A stretch of 64,000 bases of DNA from Christensenella minuta (GCF_003628755.1 NZ_CP029256.1:47585-111584); one strand, 5' to 3'; positions 1 to 8,909 are shown, counted from the stretch's first letter. Translations and numbers: made by a program. The notes: generated by a model not told the origin, from the sequence alone.

Positions 1-501
1 AAGCCGGTCGCGGGCTGCATCGATTGCTCATCCTGCCGGAAGACGGGCAAATGCGTGTTCGACGATCCGGTCAACGATATCATCGCGCGGATCGACACCA
101 TCGATGCCCTCGTGGTCGGGTCGCCCGTATATTATTCCGGGCCGAGCGGCCAGGTTACGGCGTTCCTTGACCGGTTGTTCTATGCCGCCGGGGAACGGAG
201 AATGAAGGGCAAGCTCGGCGCGGCAATCGTTTCCTGCCGCCGCGGGGGAGCGACGGCCGCCTTTGACCGGCTGAATAAGTATTTCAGCATCAGCAGCATG
301 CCCATAGTAACCTCGCAGTATTGGAACCAGGTGCATGGGGTTACGCCCGAGGACGTGATGCGTGACGAGGAGGGCCTGCAAACGATGCGCACCCTCGCGG
401 AAAATATGGCGTGGCTTTTGGGATGTATCGAGGCGGGCAGGAAGGAAGGCGTTCCCGCGCCGCGCTATGAGCCGCGGGTCATGACGAATTTTATCCGGTA
501 A
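1..501 (+). CDS. Flavodoxin-like NAD(P)H-dependent oxidoreductase, 5'-truncated
   Basis: The reading frame is open from base 1, so the gene begins outside the window. The visible part starts with a C-x2-C-x2-C-x5-C cysteine group (residues 6-18 of the fragment), then a flavodoxin-fold loop reading GSPVYYSGPSG and a DRLFY segment, typical of the NADPH-dependent FMN reductase / iron-sulfur flavoprotein family. Such proteins use FMN and NAD(P)H to reduce quinones, metals or unknown acceptors; the substrate cannot be told. A GTG at 55 could serve as an internal start but would remove the cysteines, so I prefer the longer frame. A perfect hairpin terminator follows at 518-549. Confidence 0.75.
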   Translation, partial: KPVAGCIDCSSCRKTGKCVFDDPVNDIIARIDTIDALVVGSPVYYSGPSGQVTAFLDRLFYAAGERRMKGKLGAAIVSCRRGGATAAFDRLNKYFSISSMPIVTSQYWNQVHGVTPEDVMRDEEGLQTMRTLAENMAWLLGCIEAGRKEGVPAPRYEPRVMTNFIR

Positions 502-517
502 ATTATAGGAAATGGGC

Positions 518-549
518 AAAAACCATCAGTGGATAAACTGATGGTTTTT
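518..549 (+). terminator. Rho-independent terminator
   Basis: A perfect 13-bp inverted repeat (arms 518-530 and 537-549, 6-nt loop) ends in a T run. It closes the flavodoxin-like gene. Confidence 0.85.
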
Positions 550-591
550 GTTTTAAAAACGGATAAAATAGGATACCGGAATAGTATTAAT

Positions 592-620
592 TTGCCTTTT
601 CGAAAAAGCCTATTTATAAT
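592..620 (+). promoter_or_regulatory. Sigma-A type promoter of the GGDEF-EAL gene
   Basis: TTGCCT (592-597), 17-nt spacer, TATAAT (615-620). It lies about 50 nt upstream of the chosen start codon at 673. Confidence 0.65.
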
Positions 621-672
621 AAGAGAGTGCGCTGAATATTCAATCTATAAAAGCGAAGGCGGAGGAAACCCT

Positions 673-3552
673 ATGACGCGGTGCAGGCAAATATTTTGTT
701 GTATGATCGCCGTGCTTCTGGTCTTCGCATTTTCCCCGCTTCCGGCCCATGCGCAGAAAGAAAAAATCCGCGTGGGCTATTATGAAGACGGCGACTATAT
801 GAGCCTCAATGAAAATGGGGAATACGCCGGGTTCAATATCGAGTATCTTGAAAAAATTGCCCGGTATACGGACTGGGAATACGAAATAGTCGACTGCCGG
901 AGCTGGGACAATACGCTGCAAATGCTGAAGGATGGGAAAATCGACCTGCTTCCGGCGGTCTACTATACGGAAGAACGGGCGCGGGAGCTATTGCTTTCCA
1001 ACCTTAAAATGTGCGATATATATTCTACCCTGAACGTACGGGCAGATGACGACCGTTACCACTATGAAGATTTTGAGTCGTTCGGCGGCATGAAGGTCGG
1101 CGTTATCAAAAACAGCGTGGACGCGGCGAATTTTGGAAAATATTGTGAGGGCAACGGCATCGAACTGGAGATCATACCCTATGAAGAGACGGGGGAACTG
1201 CTTGGAGCGCTCGCGGACGGCACGCTTGACGGCGTGGCGATTACGCACCTTGGAAAAAACAGCACGTTCCGAAGCGTTGCACAGTTTTCGCCCGAGCCGC
1301 TTTACATTGCGCTTGCGCCGGGAAGGGAGCGTTTGCTTCGCGAACTCAACCAGGCGCAGTCCCAACTGAAATTGCGCGACCCTTACTATGAAGCAGAGCT
1401 TTACGATAAATATTTTTCCGTCAGTATACACCAGCAGCCGGCGTTTACTGCGGAAGAACAGGAATTTATCGACCATGCGGATAAAATCAAAGCGGTTTAC
1501 GGTACAGCCGATATGCCCATTGAATTCAATGACCCGGAAACGGGAGAGTTCGCCGGGATTGCAAGAGAGCTGTTTCAGTCCATTGAGAACCAGACCGGGC
1601 TGGAGTTCGAGTTTATTCCCGCCGCCACGCGCGCGGAGGCTTTCGGAAAGATAAAAAACGGCGAAGCGGACGTGATTTGCAGCGTTGTGGACGATTACCT
1701 GTGGGCGCGGGAACATGGGCTTGACATGACGGGTTCTTATCTGAGGTCTCCGCTTGTTGCCGTTACCACCAAGCATGGAAACGGGGAAATCATTGCATTG
1801 CCGGAGGGATATTGGTTTTCCCGGGAAATTGCAAAAGATAATCCCGGCAGAACGATCAAGTATTATGTTACCTTTGAGAACTGTTTTGACGCATTGCTCA
1901 GCGGACAGGCAGACGTCACGTTTACAGATACCTATGTTGCAGACTATCTGCTGTCCGACATCAGGTACGAACAATTTTCCGTGGTCACGCTGTCCGGCTA
2001 TGTTGAGGAGATCAGCATTGGGGTTTCCAAATCGGCGGACCCCAGGCTTTTTGCAATTCTTGACCGGTGTGTACAATATACGTCTACGGAAGCCATCGAC
2101 GAAATAGTGCTTCAGAACTCGGTCGTGCGCCAGGAGATCACCCTCGATTATTTGATCCACAGGTATCCCGCCGCCACCATTGGCATTGTGGTGCTTGTTT
2201 TTGCGGCCGTGACCGGCGTGCTGGGGTATATTCTGAGGACGAAATCCAAAAACAATAAAACGATCCGCGATCTTTTATACCGGGACCGGCTCACAGGTGC
2301 CGGAAATTTGAACCAGTTCCGTATGGACGCGGAAAAAGTAATGGAGGAAAAGACGCGCGGCGAGTATGCCGTCGTATCTGCGGATATCGAACAATTTAAA
2401 GCTATCAACGATGCGTTTGGATTTACGGAAGGAGATGAAGTGCTCCGGTCGCTGGCCGCTGTCCTGGAAAGGAGCGTAACGGAAGAGGAATGCTATGCGC
2501 GCGTTTCTGCAGACCGGTTTGTGCTTTTGTTGCGGTATGGCGGATGGGAAGAATTGGCCGCGCGCACGGCAAGCATCGGCCGGGAAATGGAAGAATGGGC
2601 CGAAAATACGAAACGTCCTTATTCCATCAGCATGATCTTTGGCGTATATATCGTGCAGGATGCGGAAAAATTCGAGACCTCGCTGGCGATGGACTTTGCG
2701 AATTATGCGCGCTGGCATGCGAAAACAACGCGCGCAGCGCAGACGGTTTTGTATGACGAAACGATGCGTAGGGAAGAACTGCGCCAGAGGCATTTATCCG
2801 ATATTATGAAAGGGGCGCTGAAGAACGGCGAATTTGTACCTTACTACCAGCCCAAGGTGAATATGTGCACAGGAGACACTGTCGGAGCGGAAGCGCTTGT
2901 ACGCTGGATCAGGCCGGACGGGGAAATGCAAATGCCAGGCTCTTTTCTTCCCTTCTTTGAACAAAATGGATTTATCGTGGAAATCGACCTGCACATCTTT
3001 GAGGAAACCTGCCGGCTTATGAAGGAATGGGCGGACAGCGGAATTGCCGTCAAAACGGTTTCCTGCAACTTTTCGCGGCGCCATTTCAAGAATCCTTCGT
3101 TTGCCCGGCAGCTGGCGGGAATTGCCGACCGCTTTGGCGTTCCTCACGGTTTGCTGGAAGTCGAGATCACCGAAAGTATCGTCATGGAAGATATCTATTC
3201 CGTACGGAAATGCTTTGGGCAGCTCAAGGAGCTGGGGTTCAAGCTTGCCATCGATGACTTTGGGGCGGGCTATTCCTCGCTGGGCCTGCTTGAGCAGCTT
3301 GATGTGGATGTTATTAAGCTTGACCGCAGCTTCATCCGTTCGGAATCGAAGAAAATAAAAGAGGAGATTGTTGTGCGCGGAGTTGTTGCGATAGCTAGCG
3401 AACTGGGCATGGAAATTGTCTGCGAGGGAGTGGAAACAAAAGAGCAGGCAGATATGCTGGTACGGGTCGGCTGCCTGATCGCACAGGGCTTCTATTACGC
3501 CCGCCCGATGCCTGCAGGCGAATTCAGGAAGCGTCTTCACGGCGCGCAGTAA
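673..3552 (+). CDS. Membrane sensor with two solute-binding domains, degenerate GGDEF and intact EAL (c-di-GMP phosphodiesterase)
   Basis: 959 residues from the ATG at 673, chosen because GGAGG precedes it and a clear signal peptide (MTRCRQIFCCMIAVLLVFAF) follows; the frame is open back to 529 but lacks these signs. Two periplasmic-binding-protein type 3 domains (about residues 30-260 and 275-490) would sit outside the membrane, then one transmembrane helix (about 497-520). The GGDEF domain (about 535-690) reads SADRF in place of GGDEF, so cyclase activity is not expected. The EAL domain (about 712-955) keeps EALVRW, EITES, DDFGAGYSS, KLDRS, EGVET and QGFYYARPM, so it should hydrolyse c-di-GMP. 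Inference: binding of an amino acid or similar solute outside controls phosphodiesterase activity inside. It is a single-gene unit between two terminators. Confidence 0.9.
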   Translation: MTRCRQIFCCMIAVLLVFAFSPLPAHAQKEKIRVGYYEDGDYMSLNENGEYAGFNIEYLEKIARYTDWEYEIVDCRSWDNTLQMLKDGKIDLLPAVYYTEERARELLLSNLKMCDIYSTLNVRADDDRYHYEDFESFGGMKVGVIKNSVDAANFGKYCEGNGIELEIIPYEETGELLGALADGTLDGVAITHLGKNSTFRSVAQFSPEPLYIALAPGRERLLRELNQAQSQLKLRDPYYEAELYDKYFSVSIHQQPAFTAEEQEFIDHADKIKAVYGTADMPIEFNDPETGEFAGIARELFQSIENQTGLEFEFIPAATRAEAFGKIKNGEADVICSVVDDYLWAREHGLDMTGSYLRSPLVAVTTKHGNGEIIALPEGYWFSREIAKDNPGRTIKYYVTFENCFDALLSGQADVTFTDTYVADYLLSDIRYEQFSVVTLSGYVEEISIGVSKSADPRLFAILDRCVQYTSTEAIDEIVLQNSVVRQEITLDYLIHRYPAATIGIVVLVFAAVTGVLGYILRTKSKNNKTIRDLLYRDRLTGAGNLNQFRMDAEKVMEEKTRGEYAVVSADIEQFKAINDAFGFTEGDEVLRSLAAVLERSVTEEECYARVSADRFVLLLRYGGWEELAARTASIGREMEEWAENTKRPYSISMIFGVYIVQDAEKFETSLAMDFANYARWHAKTTRAAQTVLYDETMRREELRQRHLSDIMKGALKNGEFVPYYQPKVNMCTGDTVGAEALVRWIRPDGEMQMPGSFLPFFEQNGFIVEIDLHIFEETCRLMKEWADSGIAVKTVSCNFSRRHFKNPSFARQLAGIADRFGVPHGLLEVEITESIVMEDIYSVRKCFGQLKELGFKLAIDDFGAGYSSLGLLEQLDVDVIKLDRSFIRSESKKIKEEIVVRGVVAIASELGMEIVCEGVETKEQADMLVRVGCLIAQGFYYARPMPAGEFRKRLHGAQ

Positions 3553-3567
3553 AACAAAATAAGATCG

Positions 3568-3608
3568 AAAGGGCCGCCTGTTCCGATGGGGAACCGTACG
3601 GCCCTTTT
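3568..3608 (+). terminator. Terminator after the GGDEF-EAL gene
   Basis: Inverted arms AAAGGGCCG (3568-3576) and CGGCCCTTTT (3599-3608) enclose an inner GTTCC/GGAAC pairing. It separates this gene from the convergent methyltransferase. Confidence 0.7.
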
Positions 3609-3649
3609 CCGTTGCGCCGTTTCTTTCCGCAGGCGCGATTGTTTCTGGC

Positions 3650-4381
3650 TTACTTCTTTTCCGCCGATACCAGCAGCATCATAGGCCGCCGCAGCTCGTC
3701 CCTCATACCGGGGATATCGAGCATCCCGGGGGCCGGCCCGGGTTCCGCAAGTCCGGTGAGCTTGAAGCCTGTCAGAAGGAGCGTATTCACATAGGTCGTG
3801 AGCGTCCTGTGGTATTTAAGGATCGGTTCGCCCAGAAAGCTTGCATCGCGCCTGCCCTCGGTAAAATAATGGTCCACGGGCCAGTGTAGGATGCTCCCGT
3901 CCCCGCCGTAATACCAGTCTTCCGTTCCCTGTGCCGTGAAGACGGGGTGCTCCACCGAAAATACGAACGTTCCGCCCGGGGCAAGCATCTGGCGGACTTT
4001 TTCACAAATATCGCCGAAGGATTCCACATAATGGAACGCAAGGGAACTTAAAACCACGTCAAAGGATGAGGGAAGAAACTCCACATCCTCGATGGGCAGA
4101 CGAAGATACGTGATCTTTTCCGAGCCGTTTTCCTTGCGGGCACGTTCCAGCATATTTGCGGAAATATCTACTCCCACAGCGGTTGCCGCGCCCTTTTCGA
4201 CCGCGTATGCACAGTGCCAGCCGAAGCCGCAGCCAAGGTCCAGTACCCGTTTTCCCTCAAAGGAAGGGAGCATTTTTTTGAGCGTGTGCCATTCACCCGC
4301 GCCGGCGAGGCCTTTCACCGAACGGTCCATTTGACTGTATTTATCAAAAAAGCTTTTGTCATCGTATTTATTTTCTTTCAT
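3650..4381 (-). CDS. Class I SAM-dependent methyltransferase
   Basis: 243 residues from the ATG whose first base is 4381, supported by AAGGAG 8 nt upstream; the open frame continues to 4438 but without a ribosome site. The SAM-binding motif I reads VLDLGCGFGWH, followed by the acidic end of strand 2 (GVDIS) and a motif VVLSSLAFHYV, the pattern of small UbiE/BioC-like methyltransferases. The substrate cannot be inferred. It lies downstream of the FUSC-like gene on the same strand, 61 nt away. Confidence 0.85.
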   Translation of the reverse strand: MKENKYDDKSFFDKYSQMDRSVKGLAGAGEWHTLKKMLPSFEGKRVLDLGCGFGWHCAYAVEKGAATAVGVDISANMLERARKENGSEKITYLRLPIEDVEFLPSSFDVVLSSLAFHYVESFGDICEKVRQMLAPGGTFVFSVEHPVFTAQGTEDWYYGGDGSILHWPVDHYFTEGRRDASFLGEPILKYHRTLTTYVNTLLLTGFKLTGLAEPGPAPGMLDIPGMRDELRRPMMLLVSAEKK

Positions 4382-4442
4382 CCCTGCCGCTCCTTGTGCG
4401 ATAGTTGTCATTGTACGCGCCGGAGAGAGGAAAAGCAATCCC

Positions 4443-4961
4443 TTATTTGCCTTCCGGCGGTTCAGGAACGTTTTTCGGCCTGGGGTTGAAAAAGAAGCGG
4501 TTCACCGGCAGAGCGATCAATACGCCGATGATCGTTTCAATCATGCGCTCAAAGACGTAAGGCAGCGTGTCGAGGGTAGACCCCGCATGCAGGAAAACGA
4601 TCACGGAAAAGATTACGCAGCTTGGCGCGACGGAATCCTTGATGCGCAGCACATTGCATACAAAGATCAGCGCGAGCATCAGCAAAGGAAAAAGAATGAT
4701 AAACCAGAAATCCCGGTAATGCGGAATTACCGCCGCCAGCTCAAGCGCGATAAAGCTGAAGACGGAACCCATAATCGTGCCGAGGATGCGGTGCAGGCCG
4801 ATCTGTTTGGATTTATCATAGGTCGGCTGGATACACAATATCGCTGCGATCACCGCGTAAAGCGCGGTTGGCCTCTGCGTGATAAAGCCAAGCAGCAAAC
4901 AGAAAAATACCGCGATCACGGTCTTAAGGGCGCGCTGGCCGGGCCGGTAAGTCAAATCCAT
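4443..4961 (-). CDS. FUSC / aromatic-acid-exporter (ArAE_1-like) membrane protein
   Basis: 172 residues starting at the ATG at 4961 (GAGGTG precedes). The N-terminal half resembles the ArAE_1 family: ALKTVIAVFFCLLLGF, then IAAILCIQPT and HRILGTIMGSV, with about four to five hydrophobic helices and a Pro-rich tail. Members are small inner-membrane proteins annotated as aromatic acid exporters, mostly without experimental proof. It may be co-transcribed with the methyltransferase. Confidence 0.75.
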   Translation of the reverse strand: MDLTYRPGQRALKTVIAVFFCLLLGFITQRPTALYAVIAAILCIQPTYDKSKQIGLHRILGTIMGSVFSFIALELAAVIPHYRDFWFIILFPLLMLALIFVCNVLRIKDSVAPSCVIFSVIVFLHAGSTLDTLPYVFERMIETIIGVLIALPVNRFFFNPRPKNVPEPPEGK

Positions 4962-5044
4962 CAGGCAATCACCTCGAATCATAAGCCGCCTTAGGCGGGC
5001 ACACAATATTATTACAGCTTATTCCAATGCCGTAAACGGAGACT

Positions 5045-6292
5045 TTAATCCGTAATCAGCCCGCTTTTGAAGTGTTTGTTGAAGAATACCGCCACACCGG
5101 TAAGCGCGCCGCAAATGCCGGTAATCAGCATCAGCGTCTCGATACGGATCTGGTCCGAGATCGGCCCAAAGAAAACCATCCCCAAGGGGACCATAGACGT
5201 CATAACGATCTGCGCCAGGCTGAACACACGGCCTTGCATATTGGGGTCCACCTGCTCTTGCAGGAGGACCATGGACGGCGTGGTAAAAAGCGGCACCGTG
5301 CTCCCGGTCAGCACCATCAGCACAAGGAAGGTGATAAAACCGGGCAGAATACCGACCAGGGCCGTAAGGATGCCAAACAGGATACAGCACAGCGCGATGG
5401 TATGCATACGGTTTTTGAATCCTCCCCATAAAGAGATCACGATTCCCCCGAGCACGCCGCCGGCGGCAAATGAGATTTCCATCGCGGAAAGCCGCCAATA
5501 TTCATCGCCAAAGGTGCGCGCCACCATCAGCGGCGTTAGCTGCGAGGCCGGGACGATGAGGAAAAAGAACAGTGCGTAAAAGAGAAAATAGGAACGGAAA
5601 AAGCCGCTCCCAAGGACATATTTAAGTCCCGCCTTGAGGTCTCCCAAATAGCCGCCTTTTTGCTTCAGCTTCGCTTTTTCGTGCAGCGGGACCTTCAGCA
5701 GGATCATGATTACAATAGCGGCCGCCGCTGTGGAAACGTCGATAAAGAATGTGTATTCCAGTTCCGTGAACGAAAGCAGGGCCCCCGCCGCTGCGGGCGA
5801 AAGGATGAACATGACGGACTGCAGGCTGCCGTTGATGCCGCCGATCCGCGTGAGCTTGTCCGCAGGGACGATCTGCGGCAGCATAGCGTTCACCGCCGGG
5901 GTCTGTATTCCGGTACCCAGGGAACGGATGCCGGAAACGAGAAACACCATCCACAGGTCGTCGTGCCCGGACAGGAAAAAGAGCGCGAGGATAAACGTCG
6001 CCGTAGCCACGAGCGCGTCCGCGCCGATAATCAGCAGCTTGCGGCTTGCACGGTCGGCCCATACGCCCGAAAACAGAGAGATCACGATCTGAGGTGCGAA
6101 TCCGCAGATGGACGCAATGGTCATAATGCCGCCCGATTGCGTGGACAGCGTAATATACCAGATGATTGCGAATTGTACCAGGGAAGAGCCGAACAGCGAG
6201 ACCGTCTGCCCTGATAAAAATAAAACCGTTTTACGCTTCCAGTGTTTAAACGTGCCGGGAGAAAGTCCGCGAGCCAATGCATTACCCTCCAT
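5045..6292 (-). CDS. Major facilitator superfamily exporter (EntS/MFS_3-like)
   Basis: 415 residues from the ATG at 6292, preceded by AAAGGAGG at good spacing; the frame runs to 6418 without that support. About twelve hydrophobic segments, with the loop motif GVWADRASRKLLIIGADAL between helices 2 and 3, a version of the MFS signature GxxxDRxxRR. This branch exports drugs, macrolides or siderophores. It is divergent from a PadR regulator, a common arrangement for drug exporters controlled by PadR proteins, so control by the neighbour at 6489 is likely but inferred. Confidence 0.88.
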   Translation of the reverse strand: MEGNALARGLSPGTFKHWKRKTVLFLSGQTVSLFGSSLVQFAIIWYITLSTQSGGIMTIASICGFAPQIVISLFSGVWADRASRKLLIIGADALVATATFILALFFLSGHDDLWMVFLVSGIRSLGTGIQTPAVNAMLPQIVPADKLTRIGGINGSLQSVMFILSPAAAGALLSFTELEYTFFIDVSTAAAAIVIMILLKVPLHEKAKLKQKGGYLGDLKAGLKYVLGSGFFRSYFLFYALFFFLIVPASQLTPLMVARTFGDEYWRLSAMEISFAAGGVLGGIVISLWGGFKNRMHTIALCCILFGILTALVGILPGFITFLVLMVLTGSTVPLFTTPSMVLLQEQVDPNMQGRVFSLAQIVMTSMVPLGMVFFGPISDQIRIETLMLITGICGALTGVAVFFNKHFKSGLITD

Positions 6293-6417
6293 AGCGTCCT
6301 CCTTTAACTGGTTGTATTGCCCGTCGTGCCGGCTGGGCCGGACGGCAAGTCTTACTAATATACCACATTCCCCTATGGGGAAGTCAAGAAAAAACAAATT
6401 GCCTTGCGAAATATACA

Positions 6418-6446
6418 TTGACAGGCGAGGTATGTAGCAATATAAT
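6418..6446 (+). promoter_or_regulatory. Consensus sigma-A promoter for the padR operon
   Basis: TTGACA (6418-6423), exactly 17 nt, TATAAT (6441-6446): a perfect -35/-10 pair. Such an unattenuated promoter usually needs a repressor, which fits autoregulation by the PadR protein. Confidence 0.9.
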
Positions 6447-6488
6447 GTAGATTGTTAAACGAAATAAATTAGAGAGGGGAGATATCTT

Positions 6489-6809
6489 ATGTCACTAACT
6501 TCCGACCTGATCCGCGGGCATACGGAAACGATCATTCTGGCGCAGCTTCTGAAGAAGGACAGTTATGGATACGAGATCAATAAATCAATCCAGCAGACGA
6601 CGCACGGTGAATACGAGCTCAAGGAGGCGACGCTGTATTCCGCCTTCCGCAGGCTGGAGAATGCGGAAATGATCGAATCCTACTGGGGAGACGAGACCAC
6701 GGGCGCGCGCCGGCGCTATTACCGTATCACGCCGCTCGGGCGGGCGATGTACGAGAAGAACAGGGAAAACTGGGAACGCACGAAAAAACTCATCGATCAT
6801 TTGATATGA
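6489..6809 (+). CDS. PadR-family transcriptional regulator
   Basis: 106 residues; winged-helix PadR domain with the family's opening (GHTETIILAQLLKKDSYGYEI) and the wing ATLYSAFRRLENAEMIESYW...RRYYRITPLG. PadR proteins are small dimeric repressors that often respond to toxic phenols, antibiotics or membrane stress. First gene of an operon with HAAS, 2TM and DUF4097 proteins (a frequent Bacillota combination) and divergent from an MFS exporter. Ribosome site GAGAGGGGA lies upstream. Confidence 0.92.
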   Translation: MSLTSDLIRGHTETIILAQLLKKDSYGYEINKSIQQTTHGEYELKEATLYSAFRRLENAEMIESYWGDETTGARRRYYRITPLGRAMYEKNRENWERTKKLIDHLI

Positions 6810-6832
6810 AAAGATATTTGGAGGGTATCATA

Positions 6833-7477
6833 ATGGAAGAAAACTTACGGCAATACGTAGAACGCCTTTTCGCGGACGCCCCAAAAACCCGGAAAATGCT
6901 GGAGCTGCGGGAAGAAATCTTTATGAATTTGAAGGAAAAGTACAACGACCTCAGAGAAAACGGCGCCTCGGAAGAAGAGGCCTACGAGATCGTAAAGAGC
7001 AGTATCGGGGATGTGGACGAACTAATCAGCAGCGCGAACGATCCCTATGCGGTACCCGGACCTTCCGAAAAGGAGCGCAGGCAGCGCGCGGGGCTTACTG
7101 CGGTCGCCGTCATGCTGTACATTCTTGCTCCCGTGTTTATCATTGTGCTTGGAAGCATGAACCAGCAGATTCTCGGCCTCACGTTCATGTTTATCCTGAT
7201 CGCGGTAGCAACGGGCCTGCTCGTGTACCGCAGCTCGCTGCGTCCGGGCTATCGGTATGAAAAAGTAGACGACTCCATGGTGGAGGAGTTCAAGCAGTGG
7301 CATGTGGAGAATAAGCAGAAGAAAGAGAAGGAAAACGCATATGTTGGCGCGATCTGGCCGATCATTGTAGCGGTTTATTTTATCATCAGTTTTACCACGG
7401 GCGCTTGGAGAATCACATGGGTGATTTTCATCATTGGCGCAGCTATACAGCAGATCATCAAGGCTGCGCTCAAATAG
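6833..7477 (+). CDS. HAAS (permease-prefix) domain membrane protein with C-terminal 2TM repeat
   Basis: 214 residues from the ATG at 6833 (GGAGGG 8 nt upstream; an ATG at 6806 overlapping padR lacks a site). Residues about 1-70 form the alpha-helical HAAS domain (ELREEIFMNLKEKY, SEEEAYEIVKSSIGDVDEL) found in proteins encoded next to PadR regulators. Then come two helices (about 85-130), a charged linker, and a terminal hairpin GAWRITWVIFIIGAA that recurs twice in the next protein. Likely a membrane partner of the DUF4097 protein; function unknown. Confidence 0.8.
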   Translation: MEENLRQYVERLFADAPKTRKMLELREEIFMNLKEKYNDLRENGASEEEAYEIVKSSIGDVDELISSANDPYAVPGPSEKERRQRAGLTAVAVMLYILAPVFIIVLGSMNQQILGLTFMFILIAVATGLLVYRSSLRPGYRYEKVDDSMVEEFKQWHVENKQKKEKENAYVGAIWPIIVAVYFIISFTTGAWRITWVIFIIGAAIQQIIKAALK

Positions 7478-7486
7478 GGGGACGGA

Positions 7487-7840
7487 ATGGAACGCTACGA
7501 GAAATTCAAAGAATATAAAAAGGCCATGTGGCTGGTTATCGTCGCCCTGTTTTTCCTAATCGGCTTTTTTGCGCATGCATGGGGCATCGTATGGATTATC
7601 TTTTTGGTCGGAGCGGCGGTGGAACAGCTCGTGAAGGTGATCCTCTTGCAGGACGGTGATTATGAACAGCCGGGAACGCACCGGGAGGAACGCAGAAGCA
7701 CATACCTCTCACTCTTATGGCTGGTAGTCGTGATCTTATATTTCGGGCGGAGCTTCATGACGGGCGCGTGGTATATCACATGGGTCATTTTCCTGATCGG
7801 CGCAGCGGTGCATCCGGTTGTGAAGGTCAATATTCAGTAA
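7487..7840 (+). CDS. Small membrane protein made of two copies of a 2TM hairpin repeat
   Basis: 117 residues, 9 nt after the preceding gene. It consists almost wholly of two copies of a roughly 38-residue hairpin: WLVIVALFFLIGFFAHAW/WIIFLVGAA and WLVVVILYFGRSFMTGAW/WVIFLIGAA, separated by a charged linker. The same hairpin ends the upstream protein. No catalytic motif is visible. Four transmembrane helices are expected. I do not recognise a named family. Confidence 0.75.
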   Translation: MERYEKFKEYKKAMWLVIVALFFLIGFFAHAWGIVWIIFLVGAAVEQLVKVILLQDGDYEQPGTHREERRSTYLSLLWLVVVILYFGRSFMTGAWYITWVIFLIGAAVHPVVKVNIQ

Positions 7841-7873
7841 AATGCCGACGAAACTTCCGGCAGAGGAGGAAAC

Positions 7874-8863
7874 ATGAATAAAACAGCTAAAATAATTTTA
7901 TGGTCAGTGATCGCGGCAGTGCTGACCGGCGTGCTCATATGGGGCATTGCGGGCGGCTCGTCCTTTGGAGGCACATGGGGCAATTTCGTGAATTCAATTT
8001 CTAACCTTAAAGTGAATGACTTTGTAGATAAACTGCCAGATGACGCGCAGGCAAGCGAACAGTTTGAAAAGGACGCGGGCGGGATCCGTGAGCTTTCCAT
8101 GAGGTTTGTGGACGAAAACATTACCGTCATACCGACGGACGACGATGTAATCCGCGTGGAAGAGACCAGCGATCACACGATCAAGAGCGAAGATGTGATG
8201 CATTACGGCGTAAAAAACGGAGAGCTTGTGGTGCAGAGCGGCCGGAATGGGCGCGTGTTCGGCTGGGCGGACAGCTACCAGATCGACGTACGGGTTATGA
8301 TCCCGCGGTCGTTTACCGGGTCAGTCGATATCGAAACGGTGTCGGGCAGGCTCACGGCAGGCGAAACGAATGCGGCTTCCGCGCTCTACGGCACGACCTC
8401 CGGCGATATTTCGATAGACGGCGGGACGCATAAGGAGCTGCGTGCGGACAGCGTATCCGGAAGGATCGCCGTCGGGAACGTACAGGCATCGAAGCTGCGC
8501 GCGGATACGATGTCCGGAGACATCGAGGCGCGGGGGATATTCGGGGAGGTAAATGTAGACAGCACGTCGGGCAGCATCCGGATCGAAGCGGAAGGCGCGC
8601 GGGAGATTGACGTGGATACGACAAGCGGCGGAACCGAGGTGGAATGCACCAAAACGGAGCGCCTTGAAAAGATTTCCGCAGATTCCGTTTCGGGCGACGT
8701 CAGGATCGCATTGCCGGAAGGAAGCGGCTTCACGCTCAGATTCGATACGGTCGCCGGTTCACAGGGCAACGACTTTGCAATGCGCAACAACACCTACGGG
8801 GACGGGCGGATCGAGATCAAGGTAGATACGGTTTCCGGTGCGCTGCGCCTTCAGCAGGGGTAA
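7874..8863 (+). CDS. DUF4097 beta-strand-repeat protein, membrane anchored
   Basis: 329 residues with an N-terminal membrane helix (about 6-28) and a long region of short repeats of the type VSGR/TSGDI/DSVSGRI/DTMSGDIEA/DTTSGG, the right-handed beta-helix pattern of the DUF4097 family. These proteins are typically the last gene of PadR-HAAS operons and are thought to act in envelope stress sensing; the biochemical role is unknown. A GAGGAGG-type site precedes the ATG. Confidence 0.88.
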   Translation: MNKTAKIILWSVIAAVLTGVLIWGIAGGSSFGGTWGNFVNSISNLKVNDFVDKLPDDAQASEQFEKDAGGIRELSMRFVDENITVIPTDDDVIRVEETSDHTIKSEDVMHYGVKNGELVVQSGRNGRVFGWADSYQIDVRVMIPRSFTGSVDIETVSGRLTAGETNAASALYGTTSGDISIDGGTHKELRADSVSGRIAVGNVQASKLRADTMSGDIEARGIFGEVNVDSTSGSIRIEAEGAREIDVDTTSGGTEVECTKTERLEKISADSVSGDVRIALPEGSGFTLRFDTVAGSQGNDFAMRNNTYGDGRIEIKVDTVSGALRLQQG

Positions 8864-8903
8864 GCTTCATAATTAATTAAGAAACAGACAGCCTGATCTT
8901 TGA

Positions 8904-8909
8904 TATAAT
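8904..8909 (+). promoter_or_regulatory. Extended -10 promoter of the acyltransferase operon
   Basis: TGA directly followed by TATAAT (8901-8909) makes an extended -10; no good -35 is seen. A hairpin with arms 8925-8931 and 8939-8945 lies in the short leader just before the ribosome site GGGAGGC. Confidence 0.55.

Noticed and set aside
988..2160. Minus-strand open frame of 390 codons
   Set aside because: Antisense to the sensor domains of the GGDEF-EAL protein; composition is unnatural.
2269..2760. Diguanylate cyclase activity for the protein at 673
   Set aside because: The signature reads SADRF, so the catalytic GG(D/E)EF residues are absent.
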